Positions 16,637 through 25,851 of a stretch of 64,000 nt of DNA are shown one piece after another; the first letter of the stretch is position 1, and each line of letters begins with the position of its first letter. The stretch lies in the NCBI RefSeq assembly GCF_019084045.1, contig NZ_JAHRED010000010.1, positions 62,001 to 126,000 of the forward strand, in the 5' to 3' direction. The notes beneath the pieces were generated by a model, which was not told the origin of the DNA, searched no databases, and saw nothing but the letters and a program-made list of their open reading frames with translations. The DNA is from Paeniglutamicibacter quisquiliarum (GTDB lineage: Bacteria > Actinomycetota > Actinomycetes > Actinomycetales > Micrococcaceae). A program made the position numbers and the translations under genes.

Positions 16637-17965
16637 ATGGCGAAAGTCCTAACGATTCATGGTGGCGTGCCACTCAAGGGAAAAGTGACCGTCAGGGGTG
16701 CCAAGAACCTGGTTCCCAAGGCCATGGTTGCTGCTCTCTTGGGGGATTCGCCCTCTGTCTTGCGCAATGTCCCTGAGATCAAGGACGTGGCCGTTGTCAC
16801 GAGTCTGCTGAAGATCCACGGCGTCACCGTCACCAAGGACGAAGCCACTGGCGACCTGACCATGGACCCCAGCGGCACCAAGACGGCCACCAGCAACGAG
16901 ATCGACACGCACGCCGGCGACTCGCGTATCCCCATCCTCTTTTGCGGCCCGCTGCTCCACAGCCTGGGCGAGGCCCTGATTCCGAACCTCGGCGGCTGCA
17001 AGATCGGTGACCGCCCGATTGACTTCCACCTGGACGTGTTGCGGCATTTCGGGGCCGAGATTGACAAGGCAGGTCCACTGGGTACCAGCATCCGGGCACC
17101 TCACGGCCTGACCGGTGCCAAGATCTCCCTGCCGTACCCGAGCGTTGGCGCCACCGAACAGGTGTTGCTGACCGCCGTGCGCGCCAAGGGAACCACGGAA
17201 GTTGAAAACGCGGCCATTGAGCCCGAAATCCTTGACCTTATTTCCCTGCTCCAAAAAATGGGTGCCATCATCACGGTTGGTCGCGACCGGGTCATTCGCA
17301 TCATCGGCGTCGAACGCCTCAACGGCTACAACCACAAGGCACTGCCGGATCGCAACGAATCCGCATCCTGGGCCTCGGCCGCCTTGGTCACCAACGGCGA
17401 CATCTACGTCGAGGGCGCGGCGCAGCGCGACCTGACGGCGTTTCTGCACACCTACCGCCAAATTGGCGGGGAGTTCGAGGTCACGGATGGTGGAATTCGG
17501 TTCTTCCATCCGGGCGGAGAGCTCAAACCCCTGATCCTTGAAACGGACGTCCACCCCGGATTCATGACGGACTGGCAGCAGCCCCTGGTCGTTGCACTGA
17601 CCCAGGCCACCGGCGTTTCCATCATTCACGAGACCGTGTATGAGAACCGCTTCGGCTTCACCAACGCCTTGGTGGAAATGGGAGCCAAGGTCCAGCTGCA
17701 CAGCGAATGCCTCGGCGCCATCCCCTGCCGCTTCGGCCAGCGCAACTTCCAGCACTCCGCCGTCATCACCGGGCCGACCCTGTTGACCGGGGCTGACATC
17801 GACATCCCCGACCTGCGCGGCGGGTTCTCCCACCTGATTGCCGCACTTGCCGCCGAAGGCACCAGCCATGTCACCGGAATCGAACTGATCAACCGCGGCT
17901 ACGAAAAGTTCATGGACAAGCTCACTGACTTGGGTGCGCGCGTCGAGATGAACGAAATCGCCTGA
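16637..17965 (+). CDS. murA: UDP-N-acetylglucosamine 1-carboxyvinyltransferase
   Basis: MurA transfers enolpyruvate from PEP to UDP-GlcNAc, the first committed step of peptidoglycan synthesis. The 442-residue protein has two EPSP-synthase-like domains. Visible features are LKGKVTVRGAKNLVPKAM, the loop GGCKIGDRPIDFHL with the catalytic Cys (many mycobacterial and chlamydial enzymes have Asp here), and the C-terminal ALVEMGAKVQLH and DLRGGFSHLIAALAAEG. The Cys form would be expected to be fosfomycin-sensitive at the target level. I chose the ATG at 16637 (MAKVLTIHGG). An earlier in-frame ATG at 16538 adds a non-conserved tail. GGTGAGG lies 11 nt upstream. A PlsC-like acyltransferase gene follows 19 nt after the stop. 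Confidence 0.95.
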   Translation: MAKVLTIHGGVPLKGKVTVRGAKNLVPKAMVAALLGDSPSVLRNVPEIKDVAVVTSLLKIHGVTVTKDEATGDLTMDPSGTKTATSNEIDTHAGDSRIPILFCGPLLHSLGEALIPNLGGCKIGDRPIDFHLDVLRHFGAEIDKAGPLGTSIRAPHGLTGAKISLPYPSVGATEQVLLTAVRAKGTTEVENAAIEPEILDLISLLQKMGAIITVGRDRVIRIIGVERLNGYNHKALPDRNESASWASAALVTNGDIYVEGAAQRDLTAFLHTYRQIGGEFEVTDGGIRFFHPGGELKPLILETDVHPGFMTDWQQPLVVALTQATGVSIIHETVYENRFGFTNALVEMGAKVQLHSECLGAIPCRFGQRNFQHSAVITGPTLLTGADIDIPDLRGGFSHLIAALAAEGTSHVTGIELINRGYEKFMDKLTDLGARVEMNEIA

Positions 17966-17984
17966 TCCGCATAGGCTGACCTGC

Positions 17985-18758
17985 ATGAAAGAATCTCGCG
18001 GGACAAAAACCGCGTTTGCAATAGCGGCCGGAATCGTTCGTCCGGTCATGAATCTCATGATCGGCCGAAGATGGCGGGACTTCGACAAGCTGCCCGACGG
18101 CGGGTTTATCCTCTGCCCCAATCACGTTTCGGAAATCGATCCCCTGGTTGTCGGCCACGCGATCTACAGCAGCAAGCGCTACCCGCGCTACCTGGCCAAG
18201 GAATCCTTGTTCAAGGTCCCGGTGCTCGGCACGCTGCTGCGGCGAACCGGACAGATTCCGGTGGCCCGGACCTCCGCCGGCGCGTCCCAGTCGCTCAAGA
18301 CGGCTCGGGAGGTCCTTGACGCCAACGGGGTCATCATCATCTACCCCGAGGGCACCCTCACCAGGGACCCGGACCTGTGGCCCATGCGTGGGCGAACCGG
18401 TGCCGCCCGGTTGGCCCTGCAGACCGGGGCACCGGTCATTCCCATGGCACACTGGGGAGCGCAGGAGCTGTTTCCCCGGTACGCCAAGGGGATCAGGCTG
18501 TTCCCGCGCCGCCATGTGACGGTCACTGCAGGGGACCCGGTGGACCTCGACGACCTGCGGGACAAGCCGCTGACGCGGACCGTGCTCACCGAGGCCACCG
18601 AACGCATCATGCGTGCCATCGCCACTGACGTTGCCGTCCTGCGTGGCGAGACGGCTCCGCAGGTCTTGTGGGATCCGGCCGACCACGGCCAGGCTGCCCA
18701 GGGACGCAATTTCGAGAACGGTTCGTCACCGAAGCAAACGAAGGAAAACGATTCATGA
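17985..18758 (+). CDS. plsC: 1-acyl-sn-glycerol-3-phosphate acyltransferase (PlsC family)
   Basis: This is a membrane-associated LPLAT acyltransferase of 257 residues that makes phosphatidic acid from lysophosphatidic acid. It has the catalytic NHVSEIDPLVVG (HxxxxD form), the substrate-binding IIIYPEGTLTRDP (EGT motif), the R in RRTGQIPVARTS and a later PVIPMAHWGAQE block. A short hydrophobic segment lies near the N-terminus. The C-terminal 30 residues are polar and variable. The stop overlaps the gpsA ATG by 4 nt (ATGA). GpsA makes glycerol-3-phosphate and PlsC acylates its product, so the coupling makes metabolic sense. Exact acyl specificity is unknown, since several PlsC paralogs are normal in this group. 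Confidence 0.87.
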   Translation: MKESRGTKTAFAIAAGIVRPVMNLMIGRRWRDFDKLPDGGFILCPNHVSEIDPLVVGHAIYSSKRYPRYLAKESLFKVPVLGTLLRRTGQIPVARTSAGASQSLKTAREVLDANGVIIIYPEGTLTRDPDLWPMRGRTGAARLALQTGAPVIPMAHWGAQELFPRYAKGIRLFPRRHVTVTAGDPVDLDDLRDKPLTRTVLTEATERIMRAIATDVAVLRGETAPQVLWDPADHGQAAQGRNFENGSSPKQTKENDS

Positions 18759-19786
18759 GGCCCGCTCCAAGGAAAATCGCGGTGATGGGCGCTGGAAGCT
18801 GGGGCACCACCTTTGCCAAGGTGCTGGCCGACTCCGGTGCAGATGCAGGGACCGGAATCATGATCTGGGCCCGCCGCGACGAGGTTGCGGTGGAAATCAA
18901 CACCCGCCACACCAACTCCCGCTACCTGCGTGAAACCGTCCTGCCCTCCAACATCACCTCTTCGTCGAACACGGCCGAGGTCCTTGCCGGAGCCGAACTG
19001 GTGGTCCTGGCGGTGCCGGCCCAGAGCCTGCGCGAACAACTGCATTCCTTCAAGGAATTCCTGGAACCCAACGCCGTGCTCATGTCCCTGATGAAGGGTC
19101 TTGAACGGGACACCGACGCCCGCATGAGCGAAGTGATTGCGGCCGAGGTCGAAATTTCCCCGGAACACATTGCCGTACTGTCCGGACCCAACTTGGCCAT
19201 GGAAATTGCCCGCAAGCAGCCCACCGCCTCCGTGGTCGCCTGTTCGGACATCGACACCGCGACCTGGATCGCGTCCCTGTGTTCAACCGACTACTTCCGT
19301 CCGTATACCAATACGGACGTCATCGGCGTTGAAATCGGCGGGATTGCCAAAAACGTCATCGCCCTGGCAGTGGGGATTTGCGACGGCCTGGGCATGGGAG
19401 ACAACACCAAGTCCTCGATCATCACCCGGGGACTTGCCGAGACCACGCGTCTTGCCCTGGCCTTGGGTGGAAGCTATGAAACCCTTTCCGGCCTCGCCGG
19501 CCTGGGCGACCTCGTGGCCACCTGTTCCTCATCGCTGTCGCGCAACAACACCGCAGGTCGCCTGCTGGGCCAGGGCCTGTACCTTGACGAGGTCAACGAC
19601 CGCATGTCACAGACCGCCGAGGGCATCAAATCCGGCCGGGCGGTGCTGGATCTGGCCACGCGCCACAATGTAGAAGTACCCATCACCGAGGCAGTCGTCA
19701 TGGTTTTGGAAGGCACGCTGAGCGTGGAGAACATGGGAGCACGCCTGTTGGGGCGTCAACTAAAGTCTGAAGGTGAGCTCAAATGA
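18755..19786 (+). CDS. gpsA: Glycerol-3-phosphate dehydrogenase [NAD(P)+]
   Basis: GpsA reduces dihydroxyacetone phosphate to sn-glycerol-3-phosphate for phospholipids. In this genome the product may also feed TagD for CDP-glycerol. The 343-residue protein has the Rossmann KIAVMGAGSWGTTFAKVLAD, the SLMKGLERDT and VLSGPNLAMEIARKQPTA blocks, and the catalytic Lys in GIAKNVIALAVGICDGLGMGDNTK. I start at the ATG at 18755, which overlaps the plsC stop. A longer reading in the same frame lies within plsC. The stop overlaps the ddl ATG in the same way. Confidence 0.95.
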   Translation: MRPAPRKIAVMGAGSWGTTFAKVLADSGADAGTGIMIWARRDEVAVEINTRHTNSRYLRETVLPSNITSSSNTAEVLAGAELVVLAVPAQSLREQLHSFKEFLEPNAVLMSLMKGLERDTDARMSEVIAAEVEISPEHIAVLSGPNLAMEIARKQPTASVVACSDIDTATWIASLCSTDYFRPYTNTDVIGVEIGGIAKNVIALAVGICDGLGMGDNTKSSIITRGLAETTRLALALGGSYETLSGLAGLGDLVATCSSSLSRNNTAGRLLGQGLYLDEVNDRMSQTAEGIKSGRAVLDLATRHNVEVPITEAVVMVLEGTLSVENMGARLLGRQLKSEGELK

Positions 19787-20907
19787 GTCAAGTGAACGCG
19801 CACAAGCCCCGGGTCATGCTGCTCTTCGGCGGGCGTTCCTCCGAGCACCCCGTCAGCTGCGTCACCGCTGCCGGGGTCCTCGAGGCCATCGACCGTGACA
19901 AGTACGAGGTCGTCCCCGTGGGCATTACCCGCGACGGCGCCTGGACCCTGGTGGACCAGGACGTCACCACCTGGTCGCTGGCCAACAGCCAGAAGCCGGA
20001 AGTCACGGCCGGTTCCGAGGTCTTGCGGCTGACCGGAGAACCCGGCAGCCACGAGCTGCTTGCCTCGAACGACGACCACGCCGTGCGCAGCCTGGGCGAC
20101 ATCGACCTGGTGTTCCCGCTGCTGCACGGCCCCTTCGGCGAGGACGGCTCGCTGCAGGGGATGCTGGAAATGGTGGATGTCCCCTACGTGGGGTCCGGCA
20201 TTGCCGCCAGCGCCATCGGCATGGACAAGCACTTCATGAAGGTGGTCTTCGAGGCCGCCGGATTCGAGGTGGGACCGTACGTTGTCATCCCGGACAAGAA
20301 CTGGGAACGCGACCAGGCTGCATGCCTGAAGTCGGTCGAGGGGCTTCAGTACCCGCTATTCGTCAAGCCCGCACGGGCCGGATCCTCCGTGGGCATCTCA
20401 CGGGTGGACACCCCCGACGCGCTGCCGGCAGCCATCGAGGCCGCCCGCATCCACGATCCCAAGGTGATCGTGGAACAAGGAATCATTGGCCGTGAAATCG
20501 AATGCGGTGTCCTTGAAGGCCGGGGCTCGCTGCCTCCACGGGCTTCCATGCCCGGGGAAATCATTGTTGATGATACCGGCCACACGTTCTATGACTTTGA
20601 CGCCAAGTACGTGGACGGGGCCGCGGCACAGCTCAGCTGCCCGGCCGCACTGGACGCCGGGGCCACCGATGAAGTGCGCCGACTGGCGGCCGAGGCCTTT
20701 GACGCGGTCAACGCCGAAGGGCTCTCGCGCGTTGACTTTTTCTACACGCCCGAAGGCAAGTGGATCATCAACGAGATCAACACCATGCCCGGGTTCACGC
20801 CGTCCAGCATGTACCCGCACATGTGGTCCAAGACCGGGCTTGACTATGCGGACCTCATTGACGAATTGATCCTCCTGGGACTGGGCCGGAAGACCGGTCT
20901 GCGCTAA
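19783..20907 (+). CDS. ddl: D-alanine--D-alanine ligase
   Basis: Ddl is an ATP-grasp ligase that makes the D-Ala-D-Ala dipeptide for peptidoglycan stems. The 374-residue protein has RVMLLFGGRSSEHPVSCVTA at the N-terminus, HGPFGEDGSLQGMLE, the ATP-grasp loop PLFVKPARAGSSVGISRV, and the metal site FYTPEGKWIINEINTMPGFTPSSMYPHMW. The Tyr of the SMYP motif is consistent with D-Ala (not D-lactate) specificity. It overlaps gpsA by 4 nt, so plsC-gpsA-ddl form one translationally coupled unit. A strong bidirectional terminator separates it from the convergent DUF3515 gene. Confidence 0.95.
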   Translation: MSQVNAHKPRVMLLFGGRSSEHPVSCVTAAGVLEAIDRDKYEVVPVGITRDGAWTLVDQDVTTWSLANSQKPEVTAGSEVLRLTGEPGSHELLASNDDHAVRSLGDIDLVFPLLHGPFGEDGSLQGMLEMVDVPYVGSGIAASAIGMDKHFMKVVFEAAGFEVGPYVVIPDKNWERDQAACLKSVEGLQYPLFVKPARAGSSVGISRVDTPDALPAAIEAARIHDPKVIVEQGIIGREIECGVLEGRGSLPPRASMPGEIIVDDTGHTFYDFDAKYVDGAAAQLSCPAALDAGATDEVRRLAAEAFDAVNAEGLSRVDFFYTPEGKWIINEINTMPGFTPSSMYPHMWSKTGLDYADLIDELILLGLGRKTGLR

Positions 20908-20923
20908 GCCCGCCGCGGGCAGC

Positions 20924-20973
20924 AATGAGGGGTCGTTCAGCAAGCTTTTTGGCTTGCCGAACGACCCCTCATT
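20924..20973. terminator. Bidirectional terminator between ddl and the DUF3515 gene
   Basis: AATGAGGGGTCGTTC (20924-20938) pairs perfectly with 20959-20973, extended inside by GCAAGC/GCTTGC around TTTTTG. It sits between convergent genes and ends 20 nt before the DUF3515 stop. Confidence 0.85.
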
Positions 20974-20992
20974 GGTGTTCCCGAAACCGTGT

Positions 20993-21544
20993 CTAGGGCA
21001 CGTCCACTGTCTTGCTTACCGACGTGCAGGTCCGCTGCGGCGGGATCTTGGACGCCGCGGACGAGAGTGTGGCCAGGACGGTGCTCGAGGGAATCACATT
21101 CGGATCAAAGACCAGTTCCGTGGCCGGCGTCCGGCCGTAGGTGGTCAGCGTCCAGGATTCCGCCCCCTCCTTGGCCAACCAGTCAACGCCATTGACGCTG
21201 ACGCACGGGTCGGTTGACGGAGGCGGGGGAGTGACCCCGCAGCGAAGCACCAATTGCGCAGGGTCTCCCCAGACGGCGGTCGCCTGGCTGTTGGTCTGGC
21301 GCTTCTGCTGCTCCGAGATTTCCGGGGGAAGCACCACCATCATTTCGGCGCACAACGGATTGCCCGCGTCATCCGCCGGCTGGACATTGGCGATCGGGGA
21401 GCAGCCCGTGAGGACGATGGCGCCGGCGAGCGATGCAGCGATGGCCGTGGCCAGTTTCACGCGACCCGCCTTGCGCGGAGCCTCGTCGCTGGGAAAGAGC
21501 TGTGAGTTCAAGGAATCTGGGCTGGTAAAAATCAATCTGGGCAC
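20993..21544 (-). CDS. DUF3515 lipoprotein
   Basis: This is a 183-residue predicted lipoprotein of the actinobacterial DUF3515 family, function unknown. A hydrophobic stretch ends in the lipobox AIVLTGC (Cys near residue 48), predicting a lipid anchor on the outer face of the membrane. The mature part has several Cys residues (LRCGVTPPP, TDPCVSV, QRTCTSV) that may form disulfides, and a Pro-rich loop. The listed ATG gives a long N-region. The GTG at 21458-21460 (VKLATAIAAS) would give a more standard 20-residue signal peptide. It is divergent from the LCP ligase gene and convergent with ddl. The family occurs next to ddl in mycobacteria as well, as I recall. Confidence 0.8.
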   Translation of the reverse strand: MPRLIFTSPDSLNSQLFPSDEAPRKAGRVKLATAIAASLAGAIVLTGCSPIANVQPADDAGNPLCAEMMVVLPPEISEQQKRQTNSQATAVWGDPAQLVLRCGVTPPPPSTDPCVSVNGVDWLAKEGAESWTLTTYGRTPATELVFDPNVIPSSTVLATLSSAASKIPPQRTCTSVSKTVDVP

Positions 21545-21609
21545 TTAAACAGCCTACCTGTCCCGCGACATGACTAGGATGTAAAGGAGTATTTGCTTGA
21601 GAGGCATAA

Positions 21610-22656
21610 ATGACACACTTGAACGGGTCCTTTGAGGACACCGGCTACAAACAGCCGAAAAAGAAAAAGCGCACCGGCCTGATGATTTTGCTGGGTGCCG
21701 TGGCGCTGGTCCTGATTGCATTGCTGGTGGCCGGTGGGTACCTGTTCTCGCTTGCGCGCAGCTTCGACAACGGCACCACCAAGTTGCCCGACGCATTTCC
21801 CGAGGAAACGTTGCGGCCGCAGAAGGCCGAGACGGCCAAGGACGCTGTGAACATCCTGCTTTTGGGCAGCGACACCCGGGCCACGAACCAAGGCGATGAC
21901 GAGTTTGCCAAGCTGCCCAACGGCGGCCGCTCGGACACGATGATGCTGGTGCACATTCCCGCGAATCGAGAAGGCGTATACGTCACCTCGATCATGCGCG
22001 ACACCTGGCTGGATATCCCCGGGCACGGCAAGGCCAAGATCAATGCAGCATTCGCCTACGGGGGAGTCGCGCTGACCGTCCAAACCCTCGAGGGACTGCT
22101 TGACACGCGCATCGACCACGTCGCCTCCATCGACTTTGAGGGCTTCAAGGGCCTGACGGACGCGCTTGGCGGGGTGGAAATCAACAATCCCATCGCCTTC
22201 AAGCAGAATCTTGCCAACGGATTCTTCTTCCCCAAGGGCGTGCAAACCCTGAACGGCGAAGAGGCACTGGCGTTCGTGCGCGAACGCTACGCCTTCAAGG
22301 ACGGCGACTACCAGCGAGTCCGCAACCAGCAGCTTTTCGTCAAGGCCATCATGAGCACCCTGCTGTCGAAGGAAACCTTGACCGACCCCGGAAAGATTTC
22401 CGCGACCGTCGAGGAATTCGCCCCCTACGTCGCCGTCGACGAAACACTGGACGCGGTCAAGGTCGCGACCCTGGGCGGTTCGATGTCCAAGGTCCGCTCC
22501 GGCGACATGACTTTCTTCACGCTTCCCAACAGCGGAACCGGACGCTCCGCGGACGGCCAGTCCATCGTCGTTCCCGACATGGACGTGATTGGCGAATATG
22601 CGGAAGCCTTGAAGCAGGACAAGGTGGGACAATTTGTAGAGGATAACGGTCTCTAA
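21610..22656 (+). CDS. LytR-CpsA-Psr (LCP) family cell wall polymer ligase, copy 1
   Basis: LCP proteins transfer lipid-linked glycopolymers such as teichoic acid or arabinogalactan to peptidoglycan outside the membrane. The 348-residue protein has a short basic cytoplasmic start (KQPKKKKR), one membrane helix (LMILLGAVALVLIALLVAGG), and then the LCP domain: VNILLLGSDTR, RSDTMMLVHIP, VTSIMRDTWLDIPGHGKAKINAAFAYGG, and the arginine-rich ALAFVRERYAFKDGDYQRVRNQQ. GAGAGG lies 5 nt before the ATG. It is closely similar to the LCP protein at 30085. Its location outside the glycopolymer locus suggests a housekeeping ligase. The DAK2 gene starts 7 nt after the stop. Confidence 0.9.
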   Translation: MTHLNGSFEDTGYKQPKKKKRTGLMILLGAVALVLIALLVAGGYLFSLARSFDNGTTKLPDAFPEETLRPQKAETAKDAVNILLLGSDTRATNQGDDEFAKLPNGGRSDTMMLVHIPANREGVYVTSIMRDTWLDIPGHGKAKINAAFAYGGVALTVQTLEGLLDTRIDHVASIDFEGFKGLTDALGGVEINNPIAFKQNLANGFFFPKGVQTLNGEEALAFVRERYAFKDGDYQRVRNQQLFVKAIMSTLLSKETLTDPGKISATVEEFAPYVAVDETLDAVKVATLGGSMSKVRSGDMTFFTLPNSGTGRSADGQSIVVPDMDVIGEYAEALKQDKVGQFVEDNGL

Positions 22657-22663
22657 GGATCAA

Positions 22664-23641
22664 GTGATCACTCACACCATGAACCAAAAAATCCACGCCA
22701 ATGCCAATGCCATGTCCACGTGGCTCGAGCGGATGGTCAAGAGCCTGGGAAACCATAGCGACCGCCTCAACGCGATCAATATTTTTCCGGTTGCAGACGG
22801 GGACACCGGCAGCAACCTCTACCTCACGGCCCGCAGTGCCCACGATGCGATTTCCAAGCTGGAAACCGAGAACATCGGTGAGCTTCTCACCATGGCCTCG
22901 CGCGCCGCGATGGAATCGGCACGTGGAAACTCCGGGACGTTGCTCGCGGTGTTCATGGCAGGTCTGGCGGAACCCCTGTGCGGCGTGGAGCGGATCACCG
23001 CCCCGGTGCTGGCCACAGCCATGGAACGCGGCAAGGTCAGGGCATGGTCCGCCCTCAGCGACCCGGTGTCAGGGACCATGCTCTCGGTCATGCAGGTCGT
23101 TGCCGACACGGCCAGGGCAACGCACCGGACGAGTGAATTCGAGCCGGAGAGCAAGGCCGCGCTCGTTGAGATGCTGGGGGCGATGTGCGTTGCAGCGGAA
23201 AAAGCCGTGGTGGCAACGGAGAACGAACTCGGGCAGCTGCACGACGCCCAGATCGTTGACGCCGGTGCGGTGGGGATGCTGATCATCCTGGATGAGCTTC
23301 GTGGAGCCCTGCTGGGCCAGGCCATCGACCCCGACGAATACTCCAAACTGCACGGGTACGGCATCCAAGACCCGCATATCCACCAAAACGTTTCCCACGA
23401 CACCGGTGTCGAGGTCATGTGCACCATCAGCCTCGACGCCTTGGGCGCAGCCACCTTGCGGGGACAACTGGACACGATTGGCGACTCCGTCATTATGAGC
23501 CCGGTCAACCCCACCGAGGACGGATACCGCTGGCGAGTGCACGTGCATGTGCCCGAGGCCGAGAGCGCCTTGAGTGTCATTCGAGGTATCGGTTCCCCGG
23601 TCAATATTTCGGTGACCGATCTCTGCACCCATGACGGCTAG
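22664..23641 (+). CDS. DAK2-domain protein (DhaL/FakA-like)
   Basis: This 325-residue protein has an N-terminal DAK2 (DhaL-type) ATP-binding domain: RLNAINIFPVADGDTGSNLYLT carries the metal-binding Asp residues, SARGNSGTLLAVFMAGLAE the phosphate loop, and DAGAVGMLIILDEL ends the domain near residue 215. The C-terminal 100 residues (ISLDALGAATLRGQLDTIGDS) resemble the start of the FakA middle domain, but the protein is much shorter than the roughly 550-residue Firmicutes fatty acid kinase FakA. A fatty acid kinase role is therefore open. The GTG at 22664 has AGGA 4 nt upstream. The ATG at 22679 (MNQKIHANA) is an alternative. It overlaps recG by 11 nt. A DAK2 gene next to recG is also the mycobacterial order. 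Confidence 0.8.
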   Translation: MITHTMNQKIHANANAMSTWLERMVKSLGNHSDRLNAINIFPVADGDTGSNLYLTARSAHDAISKLETENIGELLTMASRAAMESARGNSGTLLAVFMAGLAEPLCGVERITAPVLATAMERGKVRAWSALSDPVSGTMLSVMQVVADTARATHRTSEFEPESKAALVEMLGAMCVAAEKAVVATENELGQLHDAQIVDAGAVGMLIILDELRGALLGQAIDPDEYSKLHGYGIQDPHIHQNVSHDTGVEVMCTISLDALGAATLRGQLDTIGDSVIMSPVNPTEDGYRWRVHVHVPEAESALSVIRGIGSPVNISVTDLCTHDG

Positions 23642-25844
23642 CCCGGAATTCACCAGCGATACGCCACTGAACACCGTCCTTGGCGCAGCTTCGGCACGCA
23701 AGGTGGAAACGGCGTTTGGATATACCACGGTGGGGCAGATGCTCTCACACTTCCCCCGCCGCTACATGGAAATCGGCGAACTCTCGAAAATTTCGGAGCT
23801 TCCCGTCGGGGAAGACGTCACGATCGTCGCCGAAGTGAAGACGGTGAACCAGCGACGCATGCACTCACGCTCGGGGTTCCTGCTGGAGGTTGTTGTCAGC
23901 GACGCACTCGGTCCCGAGCAGTCGACGCTCCGGATGACCTTCTTCAATGGCTATGAAGCGAAGAAGGAGCTGCAGGTCGGGTCCACCGCCATGTTCAGCG
24001 GCAAGGTCACCATCTACCGCAACCACATGGAACTGACCCACCCGGAGTATTCCCTGCTCGACACCGCGGAGAGAGCCGACCCGCGTCCCATTCCCATCTA
24101 TCCGGCCACCGCAAAGTTTCCCAACAAGAAGATCCGGGAAATCATGGAAATGGTCTTGGCCGGGGTCGACCCCTTGGGGTTCCCGGAGTTCATTCCGGAA
24201 TCGGTCCTGGAAAAGCAGCGTATTCCGGGCCGGGTCGTGGCCTACGAAAATATCCATAGGCCGCAAACCGTCGCCCAAGGGTATGCGGCAAGAAAGCGTT
24301 TTGCCTTCGAAGAGGCATTCCTGCTCCAGTTGGCCCTTGCCCAGCGCAGGGTCCACCGCCTGCAGCAGCCGGCCATTGCCCGCCGGGGCACCGGCGACGG
24401 GCTCCTGGCCGCATTCGACAAGACACTTCCGTTCACCCTCACCGACGGCCAGGTGTTGGCCGGCATGGAAATCTCAGAGGATCTGGTGCGTGGCCATCCG
24501 ATGAACCGCCTGCTCCAAGGCGAGGTTGGCTCGGGCAAGACCCTGGTGGCATTGCGGGCCATGCTGCAGGTCATCGACTCGGGAGGGCAAACCGCCCTGC
24601 TGGCACCCACCGAGGTGCTTGCCCAACAACACCACCAGTCCATCAAGAAGCTCCTTGGCTCCCTGGGAACCGGTGGCGAGCTGGGCTCCGACCCCCGGGC
24701 CACGCGCGTTGACCTCTTGACGGGTTCGGCAGGGGCCAAGGAACGCAAACGCGTACTCCTCGGTGCAGCTTCCGGTGAGACCGGCATCCTGGTGGGAACG
24801 CATTCCCTGCTTTCGGACATGGTCAGCTTCGTCGACCTCGGACTTGTCGTGGTGGACGAACAGCATCGCTTCGGGGTGGAACAACGCGATGCCCTGCGGT
24901 CCAAGGCCGACACGCCGCCGCACATGCTCGTCATGACCGCCACCCCGATTCCACGCACCGTGGCGATGACAGTCTTTGGAGATCTTGAGGTGAGCCTCAT
25001 GCGGACGCTCCCTCCCGGGCGGGCACCGATTGCCACGCACCTGGTACCGCTGCAACTCCCCGCCATGCAGCAGCGGCTCTTCGCCCGGATGGTCGAGGAA
25101 ACCGCAAAGGGACACCAGGTTTACGTGGTCTGCCCGCGCATCAGCGAGAAGGTTCTCGAAGACGACTACCTGCCCATGCCCGTAGAACCCATGCCCAACA
25201 CAGCGGGAGACGACGGTCCGGCCAGGCCAGCCACCATGACCGTGGAAAAAATGATGGAATTGCTTCAGTCCATGGACATCTTCGCCAACACGGAGATCCG
25301 GGCCTTGCACGGTCGCATGCCCAGCGAGGAAAAAGCCGAGGCGATGCAGGCGTTTGACAGTGGGCGGGCCTCCATCCTGGTTTCAACGACGGTGATCGAA
25401 GTTGGCGTGGACGTACACAACGCCACACTCATGGTGATCATTGATGCAGAAAACTTTGGGATATCCCAGCTACACCAACTGCGCGGCCGCATTGGGCGTG
25501 GAGGGCTGCCCGGCACTTGCCTGATGGCCACCTGGTTGGACGCCGAGCACCCTTCGGTGGCCCGGCTGCGGGCCGTGGAATCCACCACCGATGGATTCCT
25601 GCTAGCGGAATCGGATCTCAATGAACGCCGCGAAGGTGACATCCTGGGGGCGAACCAGTCCGGTTCCCGCTCCACGCTCAAGGTCCTGCGCGTGATGAAG
25701 GACGCGAAACTTATTGCCCGCGCCAGGGAAGCGGCCGAGTCCGTGGTGGATGGCGAAGCCGGGCTGGGATCCTATCCCGGGTTGCAGGCGGCCGTTGAGG
25801 AATGGGTAGACGAAGACATGCAAGCATTCCTGGAAAGGGGATAG
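23631..25844 (+). CDS. recG: ATP-dependent DNA helicase RecG
   Basis: RecG is a superfamily 2 helicase that regresses stalled forks and migrates Holliday junctions. The 737-residue protein has the N-terminal wedge/OB domain (YTTVGQMLSHFPRRY ... VVSDALGPEQSTLRMTFFNG), then the helicase motifs: I LLQGEVGSGKTLVALRAM, Ia LLAPTEVLAQQH, II VVVDEQHRFGVEQR, III VMTATPIPRT, and the C-terminal half with VSTTVIEVGVDVHNATLMVI and QLHQLRGRIGRGGLPG. The ATG at 23631 overlaps the DAK2 gene by 11 nt. rsmD begins 7 nt after the stop. Confidence 0.96.
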   Translation: MTASPEFTSDTPLNTVLGAASARKVETAFGYTTVGQMLSHFPRRYMEIGELSKISELPVGEDVTIVAEVKTVNQRRMHSRSGFLLEVVVSDALGPEQSTLRMTFFNGYEAKKELQVGSTAMFSGKVTIYRNHMELTHPEYSLLDTAERADPRPIPIYPATAKFPNKKIREIMEMVLAGVDPLGFPEFIPESVLEKQRIPGRVVAYENIHRPQTVAQGYAARKRFAFEEAFLLQLALAQRRVHRLQQPAIARRGTGDGLLAAFDKTLPFTLTDGQVLAGMEISEDLVRGHPMNRLLQGEVGSGKTLVALRAMLQVIDSGGQTALLAPTEVLAQQHHQSIKKLLGSLGTGGELGSDPRATRVDLLTGSAGAKERKRVLLGAASGETGILVGTHSLLSDMVSFVDLGLVVVDEQHRFGVEQRDALRSKADTPPHMLVMTATPIPRTVAMTVFGDLEVSLMRTLPPGRAPIATHLVPLQLPAMQQRLFARMVEETAKGHQVYVVCPRISEKVLEDDYLPMPVEPMPNTAGDDGPARPATMTVEKMMELLQSMDIFANTEIRALHGRMPSEEKAEAMQAFDSGRASILVSTTVIEVGVDVHNATLMVIIDAENFGISQLHQLRGRIGRGGLPGTCLMATWLDAEHPSVARLRAVESTTDGFLLAESDLNERREGDILGANQSGSRSTLKVLRVMKDAKLIARAREAAESVVDGEAGLGSYPGLQAAVEEWVDEDMQAFLERG

Positions 25845-25851
25845 ATCCACA

